Origin: JAHBNG01 sp039028975
GTDB lineage: Bacteria > Chloroflexota > Anaerolineae > Caldilineales > Caldilineaceae
Reading direction: 5' to 3'
Assembly (NCBI GenBank): GCA_039028975.1
Contig: JBCCHB010000134.1
Location: forward strand, 1-48,268
Length of the DNA stretch: 48,268 nt
Under the pieces are notes generated by a model. The model was not told where the DNA came from. It saw nothing but the letters and a program-made list of their open reading frames with translations, and ran no database searches. Shown piece after piece: positions 8,462 to 16,801 of the stretch (its first letter is position 1; every line of letters begins with the position of its first letter). Position numbers and translations under genes: made by a program.

Positions 8462-8510
8462 ATTGACTGGGCGACTGGCCATGATTGCAGTTGCCGTATA
8501 CTCAATCTAT

Positions 8511-9683
8511 ATGATCAGGTTAGTCGAGACTGACGCCCCTAACCGCTGGATTCAGCATTTGACCTGGACGCGAATTGGCGACACCGAATTTAGGCTCTCT
8601 CCGCTGCAAAATCAGTTTGCTCTGGCTGAGATTGATCCACCTGTATCTGAATCCGCGGCAATCCGAGCTTATCGAGGCTGGTTATGGGAAGAGATGCAGG
8701 ATGAGCAAAACGTGGTGTGGCGGGAGATGTGTGAGTTGGTCAGTGCCTGCGAGCAAGGGCAACCCGTTGAGATTATGACGCCCAAAGGCACAAAACATGG
8801 TGAGGTAATAGTGAGTGCGCTGGGCTGGATGCAAAATCAGACCCGCGAAGTAGAAATCCCTCGGATTATCAGCACAGAGCCAAGCCCCTGCTATGAACCC
8901 ATTCTGCCAGATGGCACAATTACCCTCCCCTCCCCGATTGACCCCAAACATCTGGTCTGGATTCACGGCAATCATCAGTCCCGTATTGGCGTTATTTCCG
9001 AGTGGGAGGTGGCCTTTGTGCCTGAGTACGGAGAAGTACCACTCAAGCCTGGGCAATTTCATTGGATGAATCGGCGGTTGGCGGAAAGCCCTCAGTTTCA
9101 AGCGACGTTGTCCGACGCTTTGGATGCCGTGTTTGAGGAAGAAGCTGATCAGTCACCGCCTGAATATGAACCGGCTCCGCCCTATCTATATCGAAACCGT
9201 CAGGACCCAGATGAAGACTTTGAGGAAATTCAAGATATGGAGAAACATCAGCAGGGTTTCCTGTTGCAGGCTGGATTTGATACGCTCTCCTCTACCCTCG
9301 TTGATGATCTACTTCAGGAGACCGATGACGTGGCTGTGGCAGCCATTGTACAGATAGAGGATACACCCCACTATCATCGACGGCCCCCAAACATGCTAAG
9401 TGTTCTGAGCAGAGAACATGTTCGTCCAGCCTATTTGCATCGAGGGAAAGATTCGCCTTTGCGAATAAAAACCGCATTGGCCCAGATAGAGGGCATGGAC
9501 TGGCGGGATGTGACCAAGGAAGAGGTTGAGGAGTATATAGCGACGTTTCGTTCTAAACCGGCTACCAAAGAGACGGCCAAGATCCTACCTAGAATTCCAT
9601 TCCGTAATACGCTGCCAGCGCATGTACGTCGGGCATGTGCGCGGTCACCTTACTCAGGAGTTCGATCTCTCTGCTCCTTTTGA
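8511..9683 (+). CDS. Uncharacterised acidic protein
   Basis: 390 aa from ATG 8511; the frame is open back to a TTG at 8442, inside the 9-bp palindrome, with another ATG at 8481. None has a ribosome binding site. A TATACT hexamer at 8497-8502 lies exactly 8 nt before ATG 8511, which would suit a leaderless message. No family was recognised. The middle (LVWIHGNHQSRIGVISEWEV) reads like a compact beta-rich domain; residues around 210-270 are very acidic and Pro-rich (DQSPPEYEPAPPYLYRNRQ). The C-terminus overlaps the convergent gene at 9654 by 30 nt. Located in the accessory module, so probably an element-borne gene. No signal peptide is convincing. Confidence 0.6.
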   Translation: MIRLVETDAPNRWIQHLTWTRIGDTEFRLSPLQNQFALAEIDPPVSESAAIRAYRGWLWEEMQDEQNVVWREMCELVSACEQGQPVEIMTPKGTKHGEVIVSALGWMQNQTREVEIPRIISTEPSPCYEPILPDGTITLPSPIDPKHLVWIHGNHQSRIGVISEWEVAFVPEYGEVPLKPGQFHWMNRRLAESPQFQATLSDALDAVFEEEADQSPPEYEPAPPYLYRNRQDPDEDFEEIQDMEKHQQGFLLQAGFDTLSSTLVDDLLQETDDVAVAAIVQIEDTPHYHRRPPNMLSVLSREHVRPAYLHRGKDSPLRIKTALAQIEGMDWRDVTKEEVEEYIATFRSKPATKETAKILPRIPFRNTLPAHVRRACARSPYSGVRSLCSF

Positions 9684-10010
9684 ATGTACCTCCCCCATCA
9701 ACCGTCTAAACCCTTCCCAAAGCGGCGAATTCTCCTCCAATACCTCACTCCGACTCACCTTCCGCAAATCTCCAATCGACAGTCCCCGAAAATCCACCAC
9801 CTCAACCTGGTCCGCCTCATAATCGTAAATCCGATCCAACAAGCGCCCATCCTCTCGAACTTCAAAACCGACTCGAAGCACAACATGGCCTTCTTTGCCC
9901 AAGTACGTTGACAATGAAAACACACCGGATTCTTCGTCCTGCTTGCAGATAAAGATGCCACCGTCAACTGCGTATAGGTGCCCTGGTTGTAGAGGTAAGT
10001 ACTCGCTCAT
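9654..10010 (-). CDS. Uncharacterised small protein
   Basis: 118 aa, not recognised. ATG 10010 has no clear ribosome binding site. The protein is acidic and beta-rich in its first half (HLYAVDGGIFICKQDEESG, then VFSLSTYLG), followed by a charged helical part (LEENSPLWEGFRRLMGEV). The 3' end overlaps the convergent uncharacterised gene by 30 nt. Codon-phase patterns and hydrophobic spacing look like real coding sequence, but there is no functional hint beyond its place in the accessory module. Confidence 0.55.
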   Translation of the reverse strand: MSEYLPLQPGHLYAVDGGIFICKQDEESGVFSLSTYLGKEGHVVLRVGFEVREDGRLLDRIYDYEADQVEVVDFRGLSIGDLRKVSRSEVLEENSPLWEGFRRLMGEVHSKGAERSNS

Positions 10011-10190
10011 GATTTACAGAAAAAAGCACTGGAGAATCCTTTTGGAGCGTAATTGAGAAAAAGGCTCCAGCGCTATCAGAAACAAGCGTAAACGGTCAGT
10101 AACCAAATTTCAGACTGCATTGCCTGAGCTTGATTCACGCCATCTAAGCTGCCTCGGTTCTAGCTCCTGACCACACGATGTGTCCATCTC

Positions 10191-10646
10191 TTAAAATGGA
10201 ATCCAGTCCTCTGACTTCAAGAGCTGATCCAGCGGATTGGAGATAGTGACATCAGCCCTATCCTGCCAGCCTAAGGATCGAATATCTTCAGCCCATCGGT
10301 CGGCATAGTCGACCAACTCACTTTGTCCTTGGATATCCGTTATGACGACCTTCTCGTCATCTGCATACCCGAAGGAGCGCAAACCACCAATGGATTCAGT
10401 CTTATCAATCGGAACCCACTGGCCTTCAGATACCACAACAAAGGTAATGCAAGGATCGGGAACGATATCGAAATTTTCTTGGAAAAAGTGGGCTATCTGG
10501 ATCTGCCGCTCTTGCGTGGCCTCGATGACCAACGGCAAATAGCCCTCCATAGACAGGTTGATCCTTGAACCAACTACGCTCAGATCTACCTCATGCTTTT
10601 GAGCAATACGAGTGATGATCTGTTCCATCAACGAACTTGTACGCAT
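10191..10646 (-). CDS. Uncharacterised protein, possibly DUF6908-like
   Basis: 151 aa; AAGGAG lies about 8 nt before ATG 10646. The order of segments (VIEATQERQIQIAHFFQENF, then PDPCITFVV, WVPIDKTESIGG, ELVDYADRWAEDIRSLGW) resembles DUF6908-type proteins of plasmids and integrative elements, which show a conserved gap-DPxxxF stretch and a Trp-containing terminal helix. That match is from memory of the family pattern and is tentative. No enzymatic motif is visible. A perfect 7-bp hairpin at 10682-10701 lies in its leader. Confidence 0.55.
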   Translation of the reverse strand: MRTSSLMEQIITRIAQKHEVDLSVVGSRINLSMEGYLPLVIEATQERQIQIAHFFQENFDIVPDPCITFVVVSEGQWVPIDKTESIGGLRSFGYADDEKVVITDIQGQSELVDYADRWAEDIRSLGWQDRADVTISNPLDQLLKSEDWIPF

Positions 10647-10681
10647 TTGTTTGTCTCCTTGGAATGCAGGCCAATTGAAAA

Positions 10682-10701
10682 GACCTGGGATCTACCAGGT
10701 C
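10682..10701. promoter_or_regulatory. Hairpin in the leader of the 10191-10646 gene
   Basis: GACCTGG and CCAGGTC form a perfect 7-bp stem with a 6-nt loop, 36 nt upstream of the start codon on the minus strand. It could be an operator or an RNA hairpin; no T-run follows, so it is not a terminator. Confidence 0.3.
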
Positions 10702-11255
10702 ACCGATACTCACTCGGTTTGGATTGTGTGAGCAGTGTTGACTATAGATATAAGCGAAAGGCGGCGTCAAGTCGTATTTATGTGGATTAACCAAATCGAT
10801 GGGTATTGACGAGGGTGTTTCTCTCTGATGGTACTACCCTTTTTGTTTTTGAATCTGCAGGAGTACGAATCAGCACTTGTCGTTACAAATCGTCCGTGTA
10901 TACACTTATCTTCGTGAGACCGCGCCGCCCAACCACGGAGTTGACCTAGTCGTCCCGACGGAGACGATAAAGTCCTGCTCAATAGACTTTTGCAGGATGG
11001 CTTTCTTTGACCATGAGCATTCGAAACGAACAATCCAATTCAAAGCTGTCTGCCCCAATCGCGCAGACGATTCGTCTCGAATTCCTTGTGTGGTCAAAGA
11101 CCGTTCTTGCCGAATGGCTCTCCCCCCGTTCCACTGGAGAGAATCAGCAATGAAGGTGGCTTTCGGACGGGAAGCTGCACTCGTTGAACTAGGCTACTGG
11201 TGCGGTCTCTATTCCCTTAGCGAACCTTAATTGTTAGAATCCCCAGATTCCACTA
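10702..11255. other. Gene-poor spacer
   Basis: Short open frames exist on both strands (plus 10877-11230, minus 10906-11097) but they overlap each other, lack ribosome binding sites and show no family resemblance. The stretch 10813-10850 has a weak hairpin followed by TTTTTGTTTTT on the plus strand. No RNA gene was recognised. It may be decayed coding DNA. Confidence 0.4.
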
Positions 11256-12542
11256 CTACCAGACCAACGCATATCGCTCCTCTCCCCTACCCGCTTGGTA
11301 CCAGATTTTGCCGTTGAGGATGGTGGCTTCTGCATACAGATTGTGAACGTTGGGAACCTGGGCGTCGTCATATCGAGCAAACCAATAACGCTGCAATGCC
11401 TTGTTAATCCGACCGCTACGAGCGTTCTCTCCGGCAATGGCATTCTCGGCAATCTGTCGCAAATTCGTGAGTCGGTCCGATCCTTTTGCATCCTTGCCGC
11501 CAGACGTCACGGTCAAGTAGCGGAAGCTATTCCCCGCTTCTGGAAAAAGTTGGTGATAGAGGCCCGAACGATAAACCTCCGAGATGTAGAGAATCTTGCG
11601 CAGGTAGTCATACTCATCGCTGCCGCGGCGAATTCCAGAGACGGGACCACGGTCATACTCAATCAGCATGGCAAAGAGCCGCTCCTCAACTTGGAGCAGC
11701 ACGTAGGCATCCGGCACGGTAATGCCGGTAATCTCTTCAGGAAAACCCGACTTTGTGTACTTCCCAGGCACGTTGACCGTCACCTTATGCTGAGAAAAGA
11801 GCTTCTGCAACCCAGGTTCATCCATTATCTTGAGTACCCGATGGCCATACCGCTTAGCGGCCAGTTCGATACTGATTTGCAAGTTGACGTTCTTGATGCG
11901 GTGTGGGAACTTGATGCCAACGTGAGTGCCAACCTTGACTGTGTGGATATCCCCAGCCGTAATGTTGGTTCCATAAACTGAGAGTTCATCCGCTAAGACT
12001 TTTTGTCCCTTGCGGGTCAGGTAGCAGATCAGCTGGGTATCATATGGACTCTTTTCGCGCTGGATCTGTCCAGCATCGCTCAGTTCTTTCAGCGTCGCCT
12101 GACATTTGGATGAGACTATCTGGGAGTTGAAGAATCGATGATTGGCGAATTGCTCAGGCAGAGTATGGCCGGTTGAGATGGCAGTCAGCAGCCGCTCTAC
12201 AGATGGTTGCGCCGTGATCGATTGCCAGAAAAAATCCAGCGATGAGAAGAGTTGAGCATCATGCTTGGCGACATACCGTATCCACTGGCATAGACGAATC
12301 CGCTGGTCGATATAAGAATCTGGATACTTGGCAAGCAGGTCGTCAGATTGAGCTTTGGTCAATCCGTGCCGCTGCATCCGCATTTGAAGATTCTCCGGAA
12401 AGCAGAGTAGCGAAATCTGTAGTGCCGTAAGCGGACCGCCATCATGTTCAGCCAGCGTTTGCAGCACTCTGGTAGCTGGGCTTAATTCTTCGTAGACCCC
12501 TGGCGAGAGTTTGACATATTGATCATAGGCTTCGGAGAACAT
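11256..12542 (-). CDS. Replication-relaxation family-like protein
   Basis: 428 aa from ATG 12542; the frame extends to 12671, but the extra residues are low-complexity and basic and no ribosome binding site supports either start. The N-terminal half is helical with a winged-helix look (TLKELSDAGQIQREKSPYDT, then QLICYLTRKGQKVL). The C-terminal half (ITVPDAYVLLQVEERLFAML, IEYDRGPVSG, YLRKILYISEVYRSGLY, FRYLTVTSG, LTNLRQIAENA) follows the replication-relaxation family pattern, where a PDxxF/Y segment precedes an E-x-D-R-G motif. Members are found on plasmids and integrative elements near replication or mobilisation genes. It is divergent from the excisionase-like gene at 12695. The biochemical role is unknown. 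Confidence 0.7.
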   Translation of the reverse strand: MFSEAYDQYVKLSPGVYEELSPATRVLQTLAEHDGGPLTALQISLLCFPENLQMRMQRHGLTKAQSDDLLAKYPDSYIDQRIRLCQWIRYVAKHDAQLFSSLDFFWQSITAQPSVERLLTAISTGHTLPEQFANHRFFNSQIVSSKCQATLKELSDAGQIQREKSPYDTQLICYLTRKGQKVLADELSVYGTNITAGDIHTVKVGTHVGIKFPHRIKNVNLQISIELAAKRYGHRVLKIMDEPGLQKLFSQHKVTVNVPGKYTKSGFPEEITGITVPDAYVLLQVEERLFAMLIEYDRGPVSGIRRGSDEYDYLRKILYISEVYRSGLYHQLFPEAGNSFRYLTVTSGGKDAKGSDRLTNLRQIAENAIAGENARSGRINKALQRYWFARYDDAQVPNVHNLYAEATILNGKIWYQAGRGEERYALVW

Positions 12543-12694
12543 AGCAGGTCTGTTGGGGAAAAGACCATGGTAGCAGATTTTGACGGTGGACGTTGAAGAA
12601 CATGAGGAGTTGCACAAAGAAGGTAGGTATAGGACACTATGGCGGTGAGCCTGAAAGAAATTAAGCTGCAATTTAACAACTAATCACGCTATCC

Positions 12695-12940
12695 GTGTCC
12701 TCACAGGGCGATCAATTCCAGTTCTTTGCAGAGCTGGCCACCAAGGTCATATCGGTCACGGAGGCTTCTGAAATCGTGGTGAATGGTGAGAGTTTGTCAG
12801 CCCGCCACATCAACCGACTTATCCAAGAAGGTAAAATGGCTGGAATCCGTTTGGGACGCAATTATTTCACTTCACGAGAAGCTGTTCGGGACTACTTGTA
12901 TACAGATCGTCGTACTGGTCCAAAATCAGATAAACGGTAA
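12695..12940 (+). CDS. Excisionase-type HTH protein
   Basis: 81 aa from GTG 12695. Residues about 19-70 (VTEASEIVVNGESLSARHIN, then RLIQEGKMAGIRLGRNYFTS) form a MerR/excisionase-type winged HTH (HTH_17 type): a recognition helix followed by a GxRLGRxYF wing. Proteins of this size act as recombination directionality factors or small regulators. It is transcribed away from the replication-relaxation-like gene and is the last recognisable gene of the accessory block, so it is a candidate directionality factor for the element. It resembles in type the two HTH units embedded in the recombinase at 391-2466. Confidence 0.75.
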   Translation: MSSQGDQFQFFAELATKVISVTEASEIVVNGESLSARHINRLIQEGKMAGIRLGRNYFTSREAVRDYLYTDRRTGPKSDKR

Positions 12941-13079
12941 CGAGATTATGGAGTCTGTAGGATGTTTGTTCTAATTTTTGCTATTACGGCAGGTATCTGA
13001 CATAATTAAAACGCTTCTTGCAAGAGCATCTTACGCGAACACACGATGAAGTATTATATTTTCATAAGGAGGTCGCATT

Positions 13080-13106
13080 ATGCGAGGCACTGGTAGCGGC
13101 GGTTAA
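13080..13106 (+). other. Eight-codon ORF with a perfect ribosome binding site
   Basis: AAGGAGGT (13066-13073) lies 6 nt before ATG 13080, which encodes MRGTGSGG and then TAA. It could be a leader peptide, or the broken start of a lost gene. No gene follows on this strand within 3 kb, which favours a remnant. Confidence 0.3.
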
Positions 13107-13178
13107 TATTTGAAGGTGGACGATGGGTTTCGCTGCCTTACTTGGAACGCATCGTCCACAAAGCATTACCATATCTTC

Positions 13179-13823
13179 TCACCACTCCCACCGAAGCGTG
13201 TACACTTCTAATGGTTTGACGTTACTGGCTTCCCAAATAACCACTTGGCGACCATCAGGCAAAGTACTAAAGTGCTCAGGCCCCAGTTCAGTTGTTAGTT
13301 TGCGATGTCGCCGATGAATGGTTGCGCGTTTACAATGTCGTCGTTTGGGGAACTGAATCGTCATTTTCAAGTGCTTGGTATCATGTCTGATTTCGACTTG
13401 ATGCCACTCAGATGAATTGACGTATGCATCTTTGAACGTTGACTGAATAAAGAACTCCTCAATATCTCCCCGACTTTTTGTCTCCCGCAATGAAATGAGA
13501 ATGTTCCATCGATCTCCAACAAAGTATCGGTCAGCTACCACCCCAGGTGAGCACTTGTAGTTTTCAAACATCTCACCCTCACCCCAGGCAAAATCTTGAA
13601 AGGAAATGATGTTATCCTGGAGGAATTTAATTTTCTGGCGTTTGAGAAAGGTAGCTGTCTTTCCGGTGGCGCTCAGTTCAAGCGTTGTATCGTAGTCGAT
13701 AATTTCGTAGATACCTTGGTTCTTAGCGGAGAATGAGAATAGTTTGGTGACGATTCCATACAATGATTCCCATTCTTTGAGGAGGAATGTTGAGATGGCG
13801 ATGGCAAGGGAGGTAAAGCCCAT
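13179..13823 (-). CDS. Uncharacterised protein with N-terminal membrane segment
   Basis: 214 aa, not recognised. Residues 1-16 (MGFTSLAIAISTFLLK) are hydrophobic and could anchor the protein or form a weak signal. The rest alternates charged and beta-rich segments; a basic run (FPKRRHCKRATIHRRHRK) near residue 165 is notable. ATG 13823 has no ribosome binding site; a TAAACT hexamer lies 6 nt upstream and might serve a leaderless message. The neighbouring spacer holds a decayed fragment of the ABC exporter tail, so this locus has been rearranged. Confidence 0.5.
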   Translation of the reverse strand: MGFTSLAIAISTFLLKEWESLYGIVTKLFSFSAKNQGIYEIIDYDTTLELSATGKTATFLKRQKIKFLQDNIISFQDFAWGEGEMFENYKCSPGVVADRYFVGDRWNILISLRETKSRGDIEEFFIQSTFKDAYVNSSEWHQVEIRHDTKHLKMTIQFPKRRHCKRATIHRRHRKLTTELGPEHFSTLPDGRQVVIWEASNVKPLEVYTLRWEW

Positions 13824-13930
13824 ACTGCTAGTTTACGTGGAATGGGTTTGCGGATCAATGTATGGATTTACGTTTCCTGATGATGTACGAACTATCGGAA
13901 GGAAGAATACTCTTAAAATAGGCTATGAAA

Positions 13931-14071
13931 TCAGAACACGGATGATTGAGACTCAATACTACTGTCCTTATTTTCAGCCTCAAAATGCTCAACATCCTCC
14001 AAACCAATCGGCCCCAGAACCACTTTTTGGTTCGAAAGTATAAACTCCGGCGACTGACTGTTGGAGTACAT
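13931..14071 (-). pseudogene. Decayed duplicate of the ABC exporter C-terminal tail
   Basis: Read on the minus strand from 14071, the frame encodes MYSNSQSPEFILSNQKVVLG, then PIGLEDVEHFEAENKDS, to a TGA at 13931. The real exporter gene next door ends with QSPEFILSSEKIVLG, PIGMEEIEEFEANTEAK. A 25-bp stretch is identical between the two (14032-14056 and 14154-14178, offset 122 bp). The other changes are mostly conservative at protein level, as expected for a once-functional paralogue rather than a recent slip. Only the tail survives; the rest of the second gene is gone. Confidence 0.7.
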
Positions 14072-14079
14072 CAATGCGG

Positions 14080-15948
14080 CTATTTAGCTTCCGTATTCGC
14101 CTCAAATTCCTCGATTTCCTCCATCCCAATCGGCCCCAACACAATCTTCTCGCTCGAAAGTATAAACTCCGGCGACTGGTGGCGGAAATAGGTCGTATAC
14201 AGCTCTGCATAATGACCGCCTTGAGCCAGTAGATCATCGTGGTTACCCTCCTCGATAATCTGTCCATCGCGCAAAACGATAATACGGTCTGCTGTGCGTA
14301 CGGTGGATAAGCGGTGGGCGATGATAATGCTGGTGCGACCGCTCAATACGGTGGCCAGTGCTGATTGTACCTGGGCCTCGGTAATCGGGTCGATGCTGGC
14401 TGTGGCTTCATCTAGAAGCAGTATGGCGGGATCTTGCAGCAGCACACGAGTGAGCGCAACCAATTGTCGTTGCCCTAGGGATAGACGTGCTCCCCGTTCA
14501 CCGACATCGGTGTGGATGCCGTGGGGCAAATCATCCAGCCAGCTACCATCTCCAAGCTGTTTGGCCACGTGGGCTACTTCGGCATCTGTGGCGCTCGGTC
14601 GGCCGTAGCGCACATTGTCGGCTACAGTTCCAGAGAAGAGGAAGGGGGCTTGGGGAACCAGCCCTAACTGTCGGCGATATGTGCCCAGATTCAAGGTACG
14701 GATATCGTACCCATCAATGAGCAGTTGCCCCTTCTGAAACTCATAGAAGCGCATCAGCAGCTTGACTAGGCTCGACTTGCCTGCGCCGGTATGCCCTACG
14801 ATGGCCAAGGTCTCACCCGCCGGAATTTGTAAGGAGAAGTTCTCCAGTACAGCACTTCGCCCCGTGCTATAGTTGAAGGTCACTTCGTCAAAGGTTATCT
14901 CACCCTGTAACCGACCCACCTCTTCTTGAGCTGTCTGCACAATGAGAGATTCATCATCAATTAGGGCAAAGACCCGCTCGCTAGCGGCCAATCCCTGCTG
15001 AAATTGGCTCCAGAATGAGGCGATGGTAGTAAGCGGATAGAAGAAGATAGTTAGCCCCTGAACAAAAAGATACCATTCGCCCACTGTGATGGTCTGGTTG
15101 ATGGCCATTAGACCACCGATATACACAATCAACGCGACGCCAAGGCCAGAGACCGTATTCAGCAGTGGATAGATGCTGCCAAAGACGGCCACGCGCCGGA
15201 TCTGGACTCGATAGGCCAGCTCGTTGATGGCCTGGAAGTCTTGGTAGATGGCTGCTTCTTGGCGAAAGTTCTTGGCCACGGCAATGCCGCTGATGGTCTC
15301 TTGAATGGTTGCGTTCACGGTGGCTTGGGCGCGCTGGGCTTGCTGCATGGTGTGGCGCGCCAGCCGCCGAAAGACCATGGCGATGGTGATGACAATCGGT
15401 CCTAGCGTTAAGGTGACCAGGGCCAGCCGCCAATTTTGAAGGAGCATCACCCCGCTGATCACGGCAACCAGCACCAACCGGCTAAGTAGATCAACGGTAA
15501 GGGTAACCACCGTAGAAAAGTCCTGGGTGTCGGATGTCACCCGGCTTACAATGCGCCCGGAAGCATATTGATCATAAAAGGAGAGATCTCTCTGCATAAT
15601 CGCGCGAAAGGCATCTTCACGAAGGGCCAACACAACCTCGGCCACAGCCCGCGCGGCGAAACGCTGTTGCACAAAATTGAAGCCCCAGCCCAGCGCCCCC
15701 AATACTGTCACCACGGCCGATGCAGCCAGCAGGAGCTGCAATTCAGGAGACTCAGTAATCAGGTCAATGCTTCTGGAAATGACAATCGGCGTAATCGTTG
15801 AGGCCAGGGAGACCAGCGACACCATCAACGTCACCAGTAGCACCCTGCGCAACTGGGGTCGGAAATAGGCTGCAATCCGCCTGACTAGTTCAGCGTCACT
15901 GTACGTGCGATCATATTCTTCGGCTTCAAGGCCACCTGTAAGGCCCAT
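14080..15948 (-). CDS. ABC exporter half-transporter, canonical ATPase subunit
   Basis: 622 aa; AAGGAG lies 8 nt before ATG 15948. Six membrane segments span about residues 35-310, followed by an ATPase domain: Walker A 385-392 (GHTGAGKSS), signature LSLGQ (489-493) in place of LSGGQ, Walker B with catalytic Glu514 (AILLLDEA) and switch His545 (IIAHRLS). With the upstream gene, whose Walker B ends in Asp instead of Glu, this gives one functional and one degenerate ATP site: the degenerate site pairs the Asp of one subunit with the altered signature of this one. That pattern defines heterodimeric exporters of the BmrCD/LmrCD/TM287-288 class, which export drugs, lipids or peptides. The substrate is unknown. 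The nuclease gene at 16169 separates it from its partner. Confidence 0.93.
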   Translation of the reverse strand: MGLTGGLEAEEYDRTYSDAELVRRIAAYFRPQLRRVLLVTLMVSLVSLASTITPIVISRSIDLITESPELQLLLAASAVVTVLGALGWGFNFVQQRFAARAVAEVVLALREDAFRAIMQRDLSFYDQYASGRIVSRVTSDTQDFSTVVTLTVDLLSRLVLVAVISGVMLLQNWRLALVTLTLGPIVITIAMVFRRLARHTMQQAQRAQATVNATIQETISGIAVAKNFRQEAAIYQDFQAINELAYRVQIRRVAVFGSIYPLLNTVSGLGVALIVYIGGLMAINQTITVGEWYLFVQGLTIFFYPLTTIASFWSQFQQGLAASERVFALIDDESLIVQTAQEEVGRLQGEITFDEVTFNYSTGRSAVLENFSLQIPAGETLAIVGHTGAGKSSLVKLLMRFYEFQKGQLLIDGYDIRTLNLGTYRRQLGLVPQAPFLFSGTVADNVRYGRPSATDAEVAHVAKQLGDGSWLDDLPHGIHTDVGERGARLSLGQRQLVALTRVLLQDPAILLLDEATASIDPITEAQVQSALATVLSGRTSIIIAHRLSTVRTADRIIVLRDGQIIEEGNHDDLLAQGGHYAELYTTYFRHQSPEFILSSEKIVLGPIGMEEIEEFEANTEAK

Positions 15949-16050
15949 CTAATTTACTCCTTGTGTCAATATACGGCTTATCATAATTTCCGTTCCTTTT
16001 GGTTCTAGGTGATCTGATCAAGTACAATAGAATTGTGTCCTACCCCAGTT

Positions 16051-16135
16051 ATACTCAGCTCCGTTTGAAAACAGGTGTTTGGTCTATCTGGTAGAGCTTC
16101 GGAAACCACCTGTCTTCAAAACGACCGCAGTATAG
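16051..16135. repeat. 85-bp palindromic dispersed repeat, copy 1
   Basis: Imperfect inverted repeat with arms of about 28 nt (ends ATACTC... and ...GCAGTATAG). It matches the reverse complement of 43104-43188 at 76 of 85 positions without gaps. No coding capacity. It lies between the two exporter genes and just upstream of the nuclease gene, so it may be a MITE-like or REP-like element, or supply promoter or terminator functions. Confidence 0.8.
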
Positions 16136-16168
16136 GTAAGCGGCTCAAGATACGAATGGAGATAAATC

Positions 16169-16801
16169 ATGGCATTTAGTGATTATAGACAATACACGGC
16201 GAGTGAATTGAGAAAAATGTTTCAGGTTGAAATCAAACACAAAGAGAATCTATTTGACCGCTTAACACCAAACGGGCAAGAATATGCTGAGTTGCAGTCT
16301 GCCGTCATAAATATGTCTACCCGTCTGCGATTTTCTAAATATGATAATGAAGCGACACGGGGCAATCTGCTCGTATCACGAATTTTATGGACAGCCGCGG
16401 AAGTCTATGAATTGGGTGTCTTTTTTGAACCACCAGTTGCGTTGTCCAAAGAAGCGCCTATCAACTTACCACACCCTCTGAATGGCGCATTTGATGGCGC
16501 TTTAAGCTTGGACGAAATTGATTTGGTATCACCCATTATCTCTGTTGTTGAAGTAAAGAGAAGTAGCCTTTCAGATGGATTTGGCCAATGTCTCGCCGAA
16601 ATGTATACAACGTTGCGGGTTTTCCAACAGGATAAAATTTATGGTATTGTCACAGACGGCGAGATATGGGAATTTCTACTCCTAGAAAATTCTATCGTTT
16701 CCGTTGATGCCCGAAATTACTATATCCAGTCTGTAGCTGATATTGTTGACCGCATTGGCTATATTGCATCCCTGTTCAAAGAGACCGGCACAAAGAGCTG
16801 A
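16169..16801 (+). CDS. Stand-alone PD-(D/E)XK nuclease-like protein
   Basis: 210 aa; GGAG lies 8 nt before ATG 16169. Residues 105-110 (NGAFDG, Asp109), 126-130 (VVEVK: Glu128 and Lys130) and Gln140 (GFGQCLAEMY) give the D...ExK...Q order of PD-(D/E)XK nucleases, of the kind seen in the N-terminal nuclease part of type I HsdR subunits and in stand-alone proteins of cyanobacteria and Chloroflexota. The C-terminal part (DKIYGIVTDGEIWEFLLLE) is the usual beta-strand pair of that group. No helicase follows. It lies antisense between the two exporter genes and overlaps the 3' end of the upstream one by 43 nt, which suggests insertion. Function unknown; a nuclease role is inferred. Confidence 0.75.
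   Translation: MAFSDYRQYTASELRKMFQVEIKHKENLFDRLTPNGQEYAELQSAVINMSTRLRFSKYDNEATRGNLLVSRILWTAAEVYELGVFFEPPVALSKEAPINLPHPLNGAFDGALSLDEIDLVSPIISVVEVKRSSLSDGFGQCLAEMYTTLRVFQQDKIYGIVTDGEIWEFLLLENSIVSVDARNYYIQSVADIVDRIGYIASLFKETGTKS

Noticed and set aside
8442..8510. TTG 8442 as the start of the unknown 8511-9683 gene
   Set aside because: It lies inside a perfect palindrome between divergent genes and has no ribosome binding site; the added residues look unlike the rest of the protein.
10877..11230. 117-codon plus-strand frame as a gene
   Set aside because: No ribosome binding site, no family resemblance, overlaps an equally open minus-strand frame, and composition looks non-coding.
14981..15433. 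150-codon minus-strand frame within the exporter gene
   Set aside because: Out-of-frame shadow rich in His, Arg and Gly; the overlapping frame is a clear ABC exporter.
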